Assembly: GCF_002099195.1 (NCBI RefSeq)
Contig: NZ_NBYX01000001.1
Span: forward strand, 163,828 to 227,827
Reading direction: 5' to 3'
DNA from: Burkholderia puraquae
GTDB taxonomy: Bacteria; Pseudomonadota; Gammaproteobacteria; Burkholderiales; Burkholderiaceae
DNA length: 64,000 nucleotides
Numbering within the stretch: position 1 is the first letter of the stretch; each line of letters begins with the position of its first letter. Of the stretch, positions 16,479 to 24,696 are shown piece by piece. Below the pieces are notes generated by a model, which saw nothing but the letters and a program-made list of their open reading frames with translations, made no database searches and was not told where the DNA came from. The translations under genes were made by a program, and so were the position numbers.

Positions 16479-18647
16479 TCAGGCCGGATCGGCGTACTTC
16501 AGGGTCCACCCGAACGTGCGGGTCGCGCTCGCGCCGAGTGCGAACGGCTTCGTCGTGCACGCGAAGTTCGAATGCAACTGGCCGATCGGTGTCGTCGACA
16601 GCGGATTCGTCGTGCCGTTCGCCGTGTCGAAGGCGGACAGCGCGCAGTTGTCGAACCCGGACGCCGTATAGCCGGTCGCGGCACTGTTCGCGTACGTCAC
16701 CGACACGCCGTCGCCGTTGGCCTGCGTCGACGCGAAATCCGCGAACGACGTGAAGTCCGTCTCGACCGACAGGTTGCCGGTGAGCGTGCCCGTGCTCAGC
16801 GTGTCACTGCGTGCGACCGAGCCGTGCGCGAACGTCAGCACCGTATGCACCTGCAGGTCGAGATCCGTCGTGTACGCCGCGTTCTTCGAGGCGAGCCGGA
16901 ACTTCGCGGTATCGAACGACACGATCACCTGGCCGTTGCTTTGCTGGACGTTCAGGTTCTTGTAGTACGTGACGGGAATGTAGGTCTTCCCGTTGTACGA
17001 CACCTGCGGCACCAGCAGCGCGTAGCCGAGATCCGTCGTGCCATAGATCAGCTTGTCGGAGAACGGCACCGGGTAGTACGGCGTGTACGAGTTGTAGTCG
17101 GGCGCCTGGCTGAGGTTCAGGTTGATCACGCGCCGGCCGTCGCGCACGGTGAGCAGTGCCGCACTGTACGGATGCGCGGTGTCGCCTGGCTGGTTGTACC
17201 AGGTGAGCGTGTAGCGCGGCAGCGCGTCGAGCCACGCGCCGTAGTCCGCATCGGCCATCGGCGCCTTGCCGCCGAAGCCGAGCTTGTTCCACCACGCGTT
17301 CACGTACAGGTACTGGTGCAGCAGGCTGAAGTTCTCGCCCATCACGCGCGGCTTGCCGCGATACGCGTCCGTGCCGCGGCCCTTGACCCACATGTTCACC
17401 GAAGGTGTAGGCAGCGACGGGTCGTACCAGTACGTGTCGAACCGATGCGCGGCCTGGTAGATGAACGCATACGCAACCTGCTTCTCCTGGTCGGTCAGCA
17501 CACCGGCATTGGCCGCGGCCGTCAGCACTTCCATGAACGCCGAATCGCCATACGGGCCGATCGAGCGGCCGTAGTTGAAGCCCTGGCCGTTCGCGTTCAG
17601 TTGCGGCAGGATCAGGTCGACCGACTTGCGCAGGTATCCCTTCAGTTCGGGCGTGAGGTTCGCTTCGTTGCCCATCTCGAACGTGCGCTCGGTCACTTCG
17701 CCGATCAGCAGCGTGCTGTAGCGGTCGAAGCGCGCCTGGTCGTAGTAGGTCGTGTGCGTGTTCGACGCTTCGTCCGAGAACCCGCCCGACGAGTCGTTGC
17801 GGATATGGTTCGTGAGCGTGTACAGCAGCGCGTCGCGCGCACCCATCGTCGCGACTGACGGATCGGTCTTCGAGGCAAACGACGGGCTGCTCCAGCCGAG
17901 CTTCTGGCGCAGCCCGGCAATTCCGTAGGACACCGCATAGTAGTTCTGCGCGGTGTTGAGCGACGCGATGTCGATCGGCGTGCCGGCCGCGGGGCACGTA
18001 TTCGTCTTGCCGCTCGCATCGGGGCCGAACATGTCGCAGAAGGTGAGGCGCTGCTGCAGCGTCGCGAGTATCGCGTCGCTGAAGACTTCGTTGAGCATCC
18101 CGTGCGCCTTCAGGTTGTTCAGCGCGACGAGGTAGTAGTACTCGCCCCACGACGTATTCGCATACGTGTAGTTGCTGCCCGACTGCGCCATCATCGCGGT
18201 CGTGATCGTCTGGTACGTCGCCAGGTAGCTGGCGTACTGCGGATCGTTCTTCGACTTCATGTCGATCAGGATGTACGACAGGCCGAGCGCGAGCTTGCCC
18301 GGCAGGAATTTGTCGCCGGTGTTCGTGTCGAGCACGTGGACCGGCGTGCCGTCGCCGAGATCCATCACGACCTGCGTGAAGTCGGGCGATTTCCGGATCA
18401 GGTCGAACAGCGCGCGCATCTGGCCCATCATCGTGACCGGAACGTTCGTGCCGGCCGGCACGCTGGTGTCGGGCGCGCCGTAGACGAGCGCCTGCAGCGA
18501 GTTCGACGCGAGCGACGGGGTCGTGGACGGGGGCGGCGACGATGGCGGCGGGGTGTCGGTCACGTCGTTGCCGCCGCATGCGCTGACGAACAGGACGGAA
18601 AGGGCGCTGAGCGCGGCGCCGAGCGCGAATCTGCTGCGCGGATGCAT
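16479..18647 (-). CDS. Large secreted lipoprotein, possibly carbohydrate-active
   Basis: 722 residues. The start at 18647 has a CTGGAGA ribosome site and gives a lipoprotein signal ending in the lipobox VSAC, then a low-complexity Pro/Ser/Thr linker. The first ~450 residues look all-helical (repeated YYxxA, GYLRKSVDLILPQL, GRSIGPYGDSAFMEVLTAAA) and the rest beta-rich (YIPVTYYKNL, TDLDLQVHTVLTF). This alpha-toroid plus beta-sandwich layout recalls polysaccharide lyases and DUF2264/heparinase-like proteins, but no catalytic set could be assigned. It carries paired Cys (FCDMFG...NTC and DNC...FAC). A LacI-type palindrome 180 bases upstream supports a role in carbohydrate use. Function unproven. 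Confidence 0.8.
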   Translation of the reverse strand: MHPRSRFALGAALSALSVLFVSACGGNDVTDTPPPSSPPPSTTPSLASNSLQALVYGAPDTSVPAGTNVPVTMMGQMRALFDLIRKSPDFTQVVMDLGDGTPVHVLDTNTGDKFLPGKLALGLSYILIDMKSKNDPQYASYLATYQTITTAMMAQSGSNYTYANTSWGEYYYLVALNNLKAHGMLNEVFSDAILATLQQRLTFCDMFGPDASGKTNTCPAAGTPIDIASLNTAQNYYAVSYGIAGLRQKLGWSSPSFASKTDPSVATMGARDALLYTLTNHIRNDSSGGFSDEASNTHTTYYDQARFDRYSTLLIGEVTERTFEMGNEANLTPELKGYLRKSVDLILPQLNANGQGFNYGRSIGPYGDSAFMEVLTAAANAGVLTDQEKQVAYAFIYQAAHRFDTYWYDPSLPTPSVNMWVKGRGTDAYRGKPRVMGENFSLLHQYLYVNAWWNKLGFGGKAPMADADYGAWLDALPRYTLTWYNQPGDTAHPYSAALLTVRDGRRVINLNLSQAPDYNSYTPYYPVPFSDKLIYGTTDLGYALLVPQVSYNGKTYIPVTYYKNLNVQQSNGQVIVSFDTAKFRLASKNAAYTTDLDLQVHTVLTFAHGSVARSDTLSTGTLTGNLSVETDFTSFADFASTQANGDGVSVTYANSAATGYTASGFDNCALSAFDTANGTTNPLSTTPIGQLHSNFACTTKPFALGASATRTFGWTLKYADPA

Positions 18648-18826
18648 TGTGTCTCCAGTTTTGAATAGTGATGAAGGACGGGCGGGTGTGGCCGTTGCCG
18701 CGCTCGATGCCCGTACCTGGCCGCCGCCTTGCAACCCTGATCCCTGAAGGCAAACGGCCTGAATTACCAATCGAGCGGGCAAGCGTTCTCCCTGCACGGG
18801 CCGTCACCGGCGTCGCGCGGATACAA

Positions 18827-18842
18827 TGGAAAACGTTTTCCA
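18827..18842. promoter_or_regulatory. LacI/CcpA-type operator palindrome
   Basis: TGGAAAACGTTTTCCA is an exact 16-bp palindrome centred on CG, the typical shape of LacI-family operators. It sits 180 bases upstream of the lipoprotein start. No LacI-family gene is in the window, so the regulator must be encoded elsewhere. Confidence 0.6.
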
Positions 18843-19027
18843 AATTTAGGCAGCGATCGACGTGATGTCAATGAACTTTCACGCCTGGCGCGCCCGGAGA
18901 AACCCGGATAGTGGGAAGCCGGGAGTAGAGGTCGAGATCGGAATGTCGCTTAAATTAGCGGAATTTCTTCCGGATGAGACTGGGTGGAGCGTGGGAGGTC
19001 GATGCGGAAGCGGAGATCAGAAGGGTT

Positions 19028-19052
19028 GTCCGGCGATGAACGCTCGCCGGAC
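19028..19052 (+). terminator. Hairpin, 9-bp perfect stem
   Basis: GTCCGGCGA and TCGCCGGAC form an exact stem with a 7-base loop, followed by TTCTT on the plus strand. It could terminate a plus-strand transcript or act downstream of the LysR gene on the other strand; no gene on the plus strand ends here. Confidence 0.4.
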
Positions 19053-19056
19053 TTCT

Positions 19057-19072
19057 TGAGAAAACGTTATCC
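19057..19072. promoter_or_regulatory. Second, imperfect LacI-like palindrome
   Basis: The sequence GAGAAAACGTTATCC (approximately 19059-19073) matches the 18827-18842 palindrome at most positions around the central AACGTT. The two are about 230 bases apart, a distance compatible with DNA looping by a LacI-type tetramer. Boundaries are approximate. Confidence 0.4.
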
Positions 19073-19129
19073 ATAAGGATCGACGTGAATCGGGCCGTGC
19101 ATCGCGGTATCGGCCGCGAATGGCGCGCG

Positions 19130-20026
19130 TTACCGCAGCGTGGCTTCGCCGGACAGGAACGCGACGAACTCCCGCGTGTACTTCGGCAGCGCGTCGAACG
19201 ACCGCGCGCACAGCTTCAGCCGACGGTGGCTCCACGGATCGGACAGCTCGACGAGTCGCACGTCCATCGTCTGCATCGCGCGCTCGGCCGCGTGGCGCGA
19301 CACGATGCCGATGCCCACGCCGCTGGCAATCACGCGGCAGATCGCATCGAAGCTCTTCAGTTGCACGCGATAGCGGATCCGCTTGCCGAGCGCACGTGCC
19401 TGGTCGGCGAGATGCACCTGCAGTGCGCTACCGTCGGTGAGGCCGATGAAGTCGGCATCGGCGATCGTGTCGAACGCGACCTTGTCTTGCGACGCGAGCG
19501 GATGCGCGGCCGGCACGACGACGATCAGCCAGTCCTCGCGGAACGGCTTCTGTTCGAGCCCGCCGAGCCCGACCGAATCGGCGACGATGCCGACCTCGGC
19601 CGTCTTGTTGCGGATCGCATGCACGATCTCCTGGCTTGAGCGCTCCTCGACGCTGATCGACAGCTTCGGATGATGCGGCAGGTAGTCGGCCAGCGCGTCG
19701 GGCAGGTATTCGCTCAGCGACGCCGTGTTGCACAGCAGCCGGATATGCCCGCGCAGCCCCTGGCCGTATTGCTGCAGTTCGCCGCGCATGTGGTCGATCT
19801 GCTGCAGCACGGTGCGCGCGTGGTGTTCGAGCGCGCGGCCCGCATCGGTTGCCTGCGCGCCCGACTTGGTCCGGTGCAGCAGCGGTACGCCGAGTTCGTC
19901 CTCCATGCCGCGGATGCGTTCGCTCGCGGCCTGCAGCGTGATGTGGGTCCGCTCGGCGCCGCTCGTGATCGTGCCGGCCTCGCAGATGTTCAGGAAGAGC
20001 CGCAGGTCGGTCAGGTCGAAGCGCAT
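19130..20026 (-). CDS. LysR-family regulator
   Basis: 298 residues from the start at 20026 (MRFDLTDLRLFLNICEAGTITSGAERTHITLQAASERIRGMEDELG), a clear LysR helix-turn-helix, followed by an effector domain typical of the CbbR/CysB-like length (LRGHIRLLCNTASLSEYLPDALADYLPHHPKLSI). A longer frame upstream is non-conserved. The divergent side carries only a 36-residue small ORF and then the NlpD-like gene, so its target is not obvious. Confidence 0.92.
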   Translation of the reverse strand: MRFDLTDLRLFLNICEAGTITSGAERTHITLQAASERIRGMEDELGVPLLHRTKSGAQATDAGRALEHHARTVLQQIDHMRGELQQYGQGLRGHIRLLCNTASLSEYLPDALADYLPHHPKLSISVEERSSQEIVHAIRNKTAEVGIVADSVGLGGLEQKPFREDWLIVVVPAAHPLASQDKVAFDTIADADFIGLTDGSALQVHLADQARALGKRIRYRVQLKSFDAICRVIASGVGIGIVSRHAAERAMQTMDVRLVELSDPWSHRRLKLCARSFDALPKYTREFVAFLSGEATLR

Positions 20027-20181
20027 GATGGGTGGGGGCGATCGTGTTGGAATGGCCGATAAGTTAGCAGGGAAGCGCGGCAGCGGTCTCAGGCGCAGCC
20101 TGAGACCCGATTCGCCGGTTCCGTATTTTCGGGGCGCGATCGATGGCGGATCATGGCCGCACATCAACCGGGGAGCCTGTC

Positions 20182-20292
20182 ATGCAGATCGATTCGTCGT
20201 GGGGCGTGTCGTTCAAGATCGCGCTGCACGTATTGTTCCTGTGCATCGGCATTGCGTGGGCCTGTTCCGAACTCGCCGGATGGTTGCGCTGA
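20182..20292 (+). CDS. Possible 36-residue small membrane protein
   Basis: A short frame from ATG 20182 to TGA 20292 with a GGGAG ribosome site 6-10 bases upstream. The product (MQIDSSWGVSFKIALHVLF...) has one hydrophobic helix (about residues 13-29) rich in Leu, Ile, Cys and Trp, then a short polar end. It is divergent from the LysR gene with 155 bases between. The good ribosome site and hydrophobic core make it plausible, but conservation cannot be judged here. Confidence 0.45.
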   Translation: MQIDSSWGVSFKIALHVLFLCIGIAWACSELAGWLR

Positions 20293-20560
20293 ACGTCGCG
20301 GCGGGCGCGCGCCGCAGCGGGCGGCTGTCGCCGCCTCTTGGCTATCAAAATAAATATGCCATAGTTTTTTGAAACGAAAATTCTTCCGTTTTCACGCAAA
20401 AAGACCATCAAGTTTTTCCGGATCGGACCGTATTACCGGTAGCGAATGCCGGCCGGCATCCGTTCGTGATCGTTTGTCATCATTGTTTGCATCCGGTTAC
20501 ACGTCGGCCGTTCCGTTTTTGAGATGCTTGAAAGATTGTCAAACCGGAGTCGGATCGTCC

Positions 20561-21421
20561 ATGAAAACGCGCGAGATTTACCGCAACGCGGCGTGGCTGC
20601 CGGGCCTGGCCGCCGTGCTCGTCATGGCCGGTTGTGCAAGCACGCAGTCCGTTCCGCCGAGCGACACGCAGGCGGGACAGTCGTCGCCGTCGAGCCCGCC
20701 CGCCGCTGCGCCGTCGGCCGCCACCCCGCCGCCGGCGCCGATTCTCGTCGCGCAGAAATACGTCGTGAAGCGCGGCGACACACTGACGGGCATCGCGTCC
20801 GCGAACGGTTGCAGCATTGCCGACCTGCGCACCTGGAACAAGCTGGACGCGAACGGCAGGCTGCGCATGGGGCAGGTGCTGCGCATCGTCAAGCAGCAGT
20901 CGTTGCCGCCGCCGGGCGCGGCCGGCACGCAGGTGGCCGCATCGCCGGCCGCGAGCAATGGCGCAGTGGGTAACCCGGCAACCGTGCAGACCGCCGCGTC
21001 GAGCGCGAGCGACCGGCAGGTCGTCAAGGAAACGAAGCGGCATGCAGGCGGCGTCGCGCTCAAGTGGCCCGCGAGCGGCAAGATCGTCGACGGGTTCCGG
21101 CCGGGGCAGAACCGCGGCATCCAGATCGCCGGCCGGCCCGGCGACCCGGTCCGCGCGGCGGCCGACGGCCGCGTGATGTACGCAGGCACCGGCCTGAACG
21201 ATTACGGCAGCCTGATCATCGTCCAGCACAATGCGGATTTCCTGACCGCCTATGCGCATAACCGCAAGCTGCTCGTGAGGACGGGCGACATCGTGCGCCA
21301 GGGCGACGAGATCGCCGAAATGGGCGACCTCGACAACTCGCGTGTCGCGCTGCTGTTCGAGGTGCGGCGCGACGGCAAGCCGGTCAATCCGATGCCGTAC
21401 CTGCCTTCGTCACAAGGGTGA
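20561..21421 (+). CDS. NlpD-like LysM/M23 lipoprotein
   Basis: 286 residues; start at 20561 gives a lipoprotein signal ending LVMAGC. After a Pro/Ser linker comes a LysM peptidoglycan-binding motif (YVVKRGDTLTGIASANGCSIADLRTWNKLD, about residues 67-110) and a C-terminal LytM/M23 domain (about 165-280). In the M23 domain the zinc ligands are altered: the usual HxGID reads RGIQI and the final HFEVR reads LFEVR, while the YAHN His remains. This is the pattern of non-catalytic activators such as NlpD and EnvC, which switch on cell-wall amidases during septum splitting. Burkholderia carries several such paralogues; which one this is cannot be told. Confidence 0.88.
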   Translation: MKTREIYRNAAWLPGLAAVLVMAGCASTQSVPPSDTQAGQSSPSSPPAAAPSAATPPPAPILVAQKYVVKRGDTLTGIASANGCSIADLRTWNKLDANGRLRMGQVLRIVKQQSLPPPGAAGTQVAASPAASNGAVGNPATVQTAASSASDRQVVKETKRHAGGVALKWPASGKIVDGFRPGQNRGIQIAGRPGDPVRAAADGRVMYAGTGLNDYGSLIIVQHNADFLTAYAHNRKLLVRTGDIVRQGDEIAEMGDLDNSRVALLFEVRRDGKPVNPMPYLPSSQG

Positions 21422-21485
21422 CGCGGGGCCGTTTCGCTGGAACGTGGCGGCGGTCGCTGCTACGCTAGGGTCTGTTCATGCGAGT

Positions 21486-21500
21486 CCCGCGCTTCGCGGG
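21486..21500. terminator. Short GC hairpin after NlpD-like gene
   Basis: CCCGCG and CGCGGG pair around a CTT loop, 65 bases past the NlpD-like stop. It is compact and strong but no U-tract follows, so the terminator role is tentative. Confidence 0.3.
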
Positions 21501-21630
21501 GCCGACGGTCGTCTTTCGGGGATGCGCGGCGAATGACGTCGCGGGCCAGCCGTCGGCGTGACAGGGCGCGCTTCGCCGATGCGCGCCGCGTTGCTTCGTG
21601 CCACCGTTTCCGACAGAACACACCTCATCC

Positions 21631-22530
21631 ATGGAACACTCTCCGACACGCCGCTCGCTGTTGCTTGCCGCCGTTGCCGCGCCGTTCGTCGCCGCGTGCT
21701 CGTCCGCACCGGTCGCCGACCAGGGGCGCGCCCACGCCGCCCAGGCCGAATTGACCGCGCTCGAGAAGGCTTCGAATGGCCGGCTCGGCGTCGACGCGCT
21801 CGATACGTCGAACGGCGTGCGCATCGCGCACCATGCGCGCGAGCGCTTCCCGCTGTGCGGCACGTATGCGGTCGTCGCGGCCGCCGCAATGCTCGCGCGC
21901 GGCTCGCTCGACGCGTCGCTGCTGCCGCGTCGCATCCTGTACCGCCGCTATGAAGTCGTGTCGGGCTCGCCGATTACGGAAAGCCACGTCGACACGGGCA
22001 TGACGATCGAGCAGCTGTGCGTGGCGATGCTGCAGTCGGGCGACAAGGGCGCCGGCAACCTGCTGATGGGCGTGCTCGGCGGCCCGCAGGCCGTCACGTC
22101 GTTCGCGCGCGAGAGCGGCGATACGTTCTTCCGCCTCGATCACTGGGAACCCGAGCTGAACAACGCGGCGCCCGGCGACGAACGCGACACGTCGACGCCG
22201 GTCGCGATGGTCGACACGCTGCAGCGGCTGCTGCTCGGCAACACGCTGCAGGCACCGCAGCGTGCGCAACTGACGGAGTGGATGGTCGGCGGCGCGCGCG
22301 GCGCGACCGGTATCGCGGCGGGCGTGCCGCCCGGCTGGCGCATCGCGGACAAGGCCGGCACGGGCGGTTACGGCACGACGACCGACGTCGCGGTACTGTG
22401 GCCGCCGTCGCGCGCGCCGATCGTGATGGCCGTGTCGTTCACGCAGCCGCAGGCCGCTGCGGCTGCCCGCGCGGACGTCGTTGCGTCGGCGGCGCGCATC
22501 GTGGCGGGTGCGCTCACCGCGACGGCCTGA
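21631..22530 (+). CDS. Class A beta-lactamase homologue with altered active site
   Basis: 299 residues. The N-terminus has twin Arg, a hydrophobic run and lipobox-like FVAAC, so the product is probably an exported lipoprotein. The rest aligns along its whole length with class A (PenA/PenB-like) beta-lactamases: RLGVDALDT, ERFPLC, GAGNLLM, GGPQAVTSFAR, EPELN, and KAGTGGYGTT. Key residues differ: the S70-T-x-K73 motif reads G77-T-Y-A80, and the S130-D-N loop reads G-D-K (137-139). Glu166 (E173 here), Asn170 and Lys234 (K241) are kept, and Arg164 is His. Without nucleophile and general base it cannot hydrolyse beta-lactams by the known mechanism; it may bind ligands or be a sensor. A GcvA/AmpR-like LysR gene follows on the same strand. 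Confidence 0.88.
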   Translation: MEHSPTRRSLLLAAVAAPFVAACSSAPVADQGRAHAAQAELTALEKASNGRLGVDALDTSNGVRIAHHARERFPLCGTYAVVAAAAMLARGSLDASLLPRRILYRRYEVVSGSPITESHVDTGMTIEQLCVAMLQSGDKGAGNLLMGVLGGPQAVTSFARESGDTFFRLDHWEPELNNAAPGDERDTSTPVAMVDTLQRLLLGNTLQAPQRAQLTEWMVGGARGATGIAAGVPPGWRIADKAGTGGYGTTTDVAVLWPPSRAPIVMAVSFTQPQAAAAARADVVASAARIVAGALTATA

Positions 22531-22636
22531 GCGTTCCGCGCCTCGCGCAAAACCGGCGTTTGGCTTATCGTGTCGGACAGCGCGCGCCGGTGTCGGCGCG
22601 CGATTCTTCCGCGCCGTTTTTCCGTTTGCCTTCTCC

Positions 22637-23509
22637 ATGCGCCGACTTCCACCCCTGCATGCGCTGCAGATCTTCTCGACAGTGGCTCGCCACCGCAGCT
22701 TCACGCGCGCGGCCGAGCAGCTGTGCATCACGCAGGGCGCGGTGAGCCGGCAGATCCAGACGCTCGAGGCGCATTATGGTTTTCCGCTGTTCAAGCGGCA
22801 TGCGAAGGGCCTCACGCTGACGGCGGAAGGCGAGCAGTTGCTGCCGGTCGTCAACGAGAGCTTCGCGCGGATCGAAGATATTTCGATGAAGCTCACGCGG
22901 CAGCGCACCGATCTCGCGCTGAAGGTGCCGACCTGCGTGATGCGCTGGATGCTGCCGCGCATCATGCGCTTCCAGGGCGAGCATCCCGATCTCCATGTGC
23001 AGATCACGACCGCCTGGCAGCACGTCGTCGATTTCTCGACCGAGCCGTTCGATGCGGCGATCGTCTACGGCACGTCGCCGGGCGCAGGCGTGTTCGCGCT
23101 GCCGCTGTTCGACGAGCGGTTGACGCCCGTATGCGCGCCCGAATTGCGGCAAACGTCGCCGCTCGACGCGGTTGGCGATCTTGCGCGTCATACGTTGCTG
23201 CATCCGACCCGCGACCATCGCGACTGGCGCGCCTGGCTCGATCATGCGGGCGAGCGCGGCGTCGATCCCGCGCGCGGGCCGACGTTCGACACGCTCGATC
23301 TCGCCACGAATGCGGCGATGCAGGGCTTCGGCGTCGCGATCGGCGACGTGACGCTCGTCGACGACGACGTCAGCGCGCGCCGGCTCGAACGGCCGTTCGA
23401 CATCGTGCTCGAAACGGGCGCGCGCTACTTCTTCGTCTATCCCGAGAACATCGGCAACCAGCAGAAGATCCGCGCGTTCAGCGACTGGATCGCGCGGCAT
23501 CGCGACTGA
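22637..23509 (+). CDS. LysR-family regulator (GcvA/AmpR-like)
   Basis: 290 residues, starting MRRLPPLHALQIFSTVARHRSFTRAAEQLCITQGAVSRQIQTLEAHYGFPLFKRHAKGLTLT. The LPPLxALxxFxxVARHxSFTxAA opening and PLFxR are typical of the GcvA/AmpR branch. The effector domain is complete and ends normally. In beta-lactamase loci the AmpR-type gene is usually divergent; here it lies downstream on the same strand 106 bases from the altered beta-lactamase gene, so regulation of that gene is possible but unproven. Confidence 0.92.
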   Translation: MRRLPPLHALQIFSTVARHRSFTRAAEQLCITQGAVSRQIQTLEAHYGFPLFKRHAKGLTLTAEGEQLLPVVNESFARIEDISMKLTRQRTDLALKVPTCVMRWMLPRIMRFQGEHPDLHVQITTAWQHVVDFSTEPFDAAIVYGTSPGAGVFALPLFDERLTPVCAPELRQTSPLDAVGDLARHTLLHPTRDHRDWRAWLDHAGERGVDPARGPTFDTLDLATNAAMQGFGVAIGDVTLVDDDVSARRLERPFDIVLETGARYFFVYPENIGNQQKIRAFSDWIARHRD

Positions 23510-23564
23510 CCGGCGAAGCGCGTACGTGCGCCGAACCCGTCGGGGGCCACGCCGGCGGACGGTT

Positions 23565-23900
23565 TTACTGGTAAGTGACGACGGCGATCATCGGTGCCTG
23601 ATTGTTGCCCGGACGGTTCGGTAAAACGATTGCGCGCGAAGCCTGAGTAAAGGTCGTGGTCTTGACGGCCTGCTGGCTCGCTGCGTCGACGAACGCGATC
23701 TGTCCGGTCGCGGGGCGCGGGCAGTCGGCTCGCACGCGTGCGGGTGCGGCGTCGGGCGTATCGAGCGCGAACGAGCAAGGCGGCTCGACGATCATGCCGG
23801 AGAAGTGGATGATGCCGGACGCGCCGGCGGCGAAGGACGAGGACATGCCCAGAAGCGAGGCAGCCAGGACGAACGAGGCGGCGAACAGGCGATGCTTCAT
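23565..23900 (-). CDS. Short fimbrial subunit-like secreted protein
   Basis: 111 residues with a signal peptide (cleavage after SSSFA) and a GGAG ribosome site. The mature N-terminus GIIHFSGMIVEPPCSF matches the first strand of type 1 fimbrial subunits (G-x-I-x-F-x-G-x-I-V-x-x-x-C), a second Cys follows (RADCPRP), and the chain ends VVTYQ, the penultimate-Tyr beta-zipper end seen also in the two other fimbrial subunits here (IYQ and DYQ). It is about 70 residues shorter than a normal subunit. It lies beyond the glsB-like gene from the main fimbrial cluster and may be a minor pilin or terminator subunit. Confidence 0.75.
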   Translation of the reverse strand: MKHRLFAASFVLAASLLGMSSSFAAGASGIIHFSGMIVEPPCSFALDTPDAAPARVRADCPRPATGQIAFVDAASQQAVKTTTFTQASRAIVLPNRPGNNQAPMIAVVTYQ

Positions 23901-24279
23901 GACAGGCTCCAGAGAGGAAGCGCGTCGCAGCGGGGCCGCTCGGGTGGCAGTCCGTCAACGCTGCGATGCTAAGTGCGTAAACGGCAAGTCCATCTGTTCT
24001 CTTGAATGAAAAATCGCAAATTTTGGATATACGCAAATGACGCAGCATTGCTGAATTCAATGTATGCCGGATTTGCGAGATAGCAAGTTCGGGTAATGCC
24101 GGTGTAGTAAGCTCGACGGAAGTACGTTTGTCCAACGCCGGCCGTCACGGCAAGTCGTTGTGGGATCAACGAATTGGTGAATGGATGAAGCGATGCACGG
24201 GTGAATTGCCATGCACCAAAAGAAAACGGCCGCTCGTGAATGAGCGGCCGTTTTTGCATGGAGCGCTGTGACGGCGCGA
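23901..24279. other. AT-rich intergenic region
   Basis: About 380 bases between the short fimbrial gene and the glsB-like gene. It is AT-rich from about 23960 to 24130, likely holding the promoter of the short fimbrial gene (read leftward), and ends with the terminator of the glsB-like gene. No gene seen. Confidence 0.5.
24223..24255 (-). terminator. Strong bidirectional rho-independent terminator
   Basis: CGGCCGCTC (24227-24235) pairs exactly with GAGCGGCCG (24242-24250) around a 6-base loop; AAAA precedes and TTTTT follows, so it has U-tracts on both strands. It lies 25 bases past the stop of the glsB-like gene. Confidence 0.85.
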
Positions 24280-24534
24280 TCAGCCCGCGCGCTTGCGCAC
24301 CGCGCCGACGATCACGAGCAGCACGATCGCGCCGATGATCGATGCGATCCAGCCTGCGCCCTGGCCCGGCGCATACCAGCCGGCCGCGCGGCCGACGTAA
24401 CCTGCGACGAGCGAGCCGACGACGCCGAGCACGACGGTCATCAGGATGCCCATTTTGTCGTCGCCGGGCTTGAGCGCGCGGGCGAGGAGGCCGACGATGA
24501 GCCCGACGACCAGGGTTTCGATGAATTGCAGCAT
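24280..24534 (-). CDS. GlsB/YeaQ/YmgE-type small membrane protein
   Basis: 84 residues with three hydrophobic segments and the family pattern: a first helix FIETLVVGLIVGLLARAL, the KPGDDKMGILMTVVLGVVGSLVAGYVG stretch, and a last helix IIGAIVLLVIVGAVRKR. These transglycosylase-associated-like proteins are induced by stress in many bacteria; the molecular role is not known. Single-gene unit with a strong terminator; it interrupts the fimbrial genes but is not related to them. Confidence 0.9.
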   Translation of the reverse strand: MLQFIETLVVGLIVGLLARALKPGDDKMGILMTVVLGVVGSLVAGYVGRAAGWYAPGQGAGWIASIIGAIVLLVIVGAVRKRAG

Positions 24535-24696
24535 GAACGCCTCCCTATTGCTGTTGAGTTGTTGACGAAAGGAGATGGACTCTCCCGGCGCACCGGGGTT
24601 CCCCGTGGAGTCTAACCGGGGCGGGGTGCCGAGTATCGCACGCCGCCCGCGTCGAGCGGATGTCAGGGCCGCCGCCGCGGCGTATCGTTCATTGGT

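Larger units (their letters stand above)
18648..19129. other. Long intergenic region with two LacI-like palindromes
   Basis: About 480 bases between the lipoprotein gene and the LysR gene that ends at 19130. It holds two related ACGT-centred palindromes (18827-18842 and around 19059-19072), a hairpin at 19028-19052, and no convincing ORF. It is likely the regulatory region for the lipoprotein gene. Confidence 0.5.

Noticed and set aside
21631..22530. Annotation as an active PenA/PenB carbapenem-type beta-lactamase
   Set aside because: The nucleophilic Ser, its Lys partner and the SDN Ser are all replaced, so a resistance call would be misleading.
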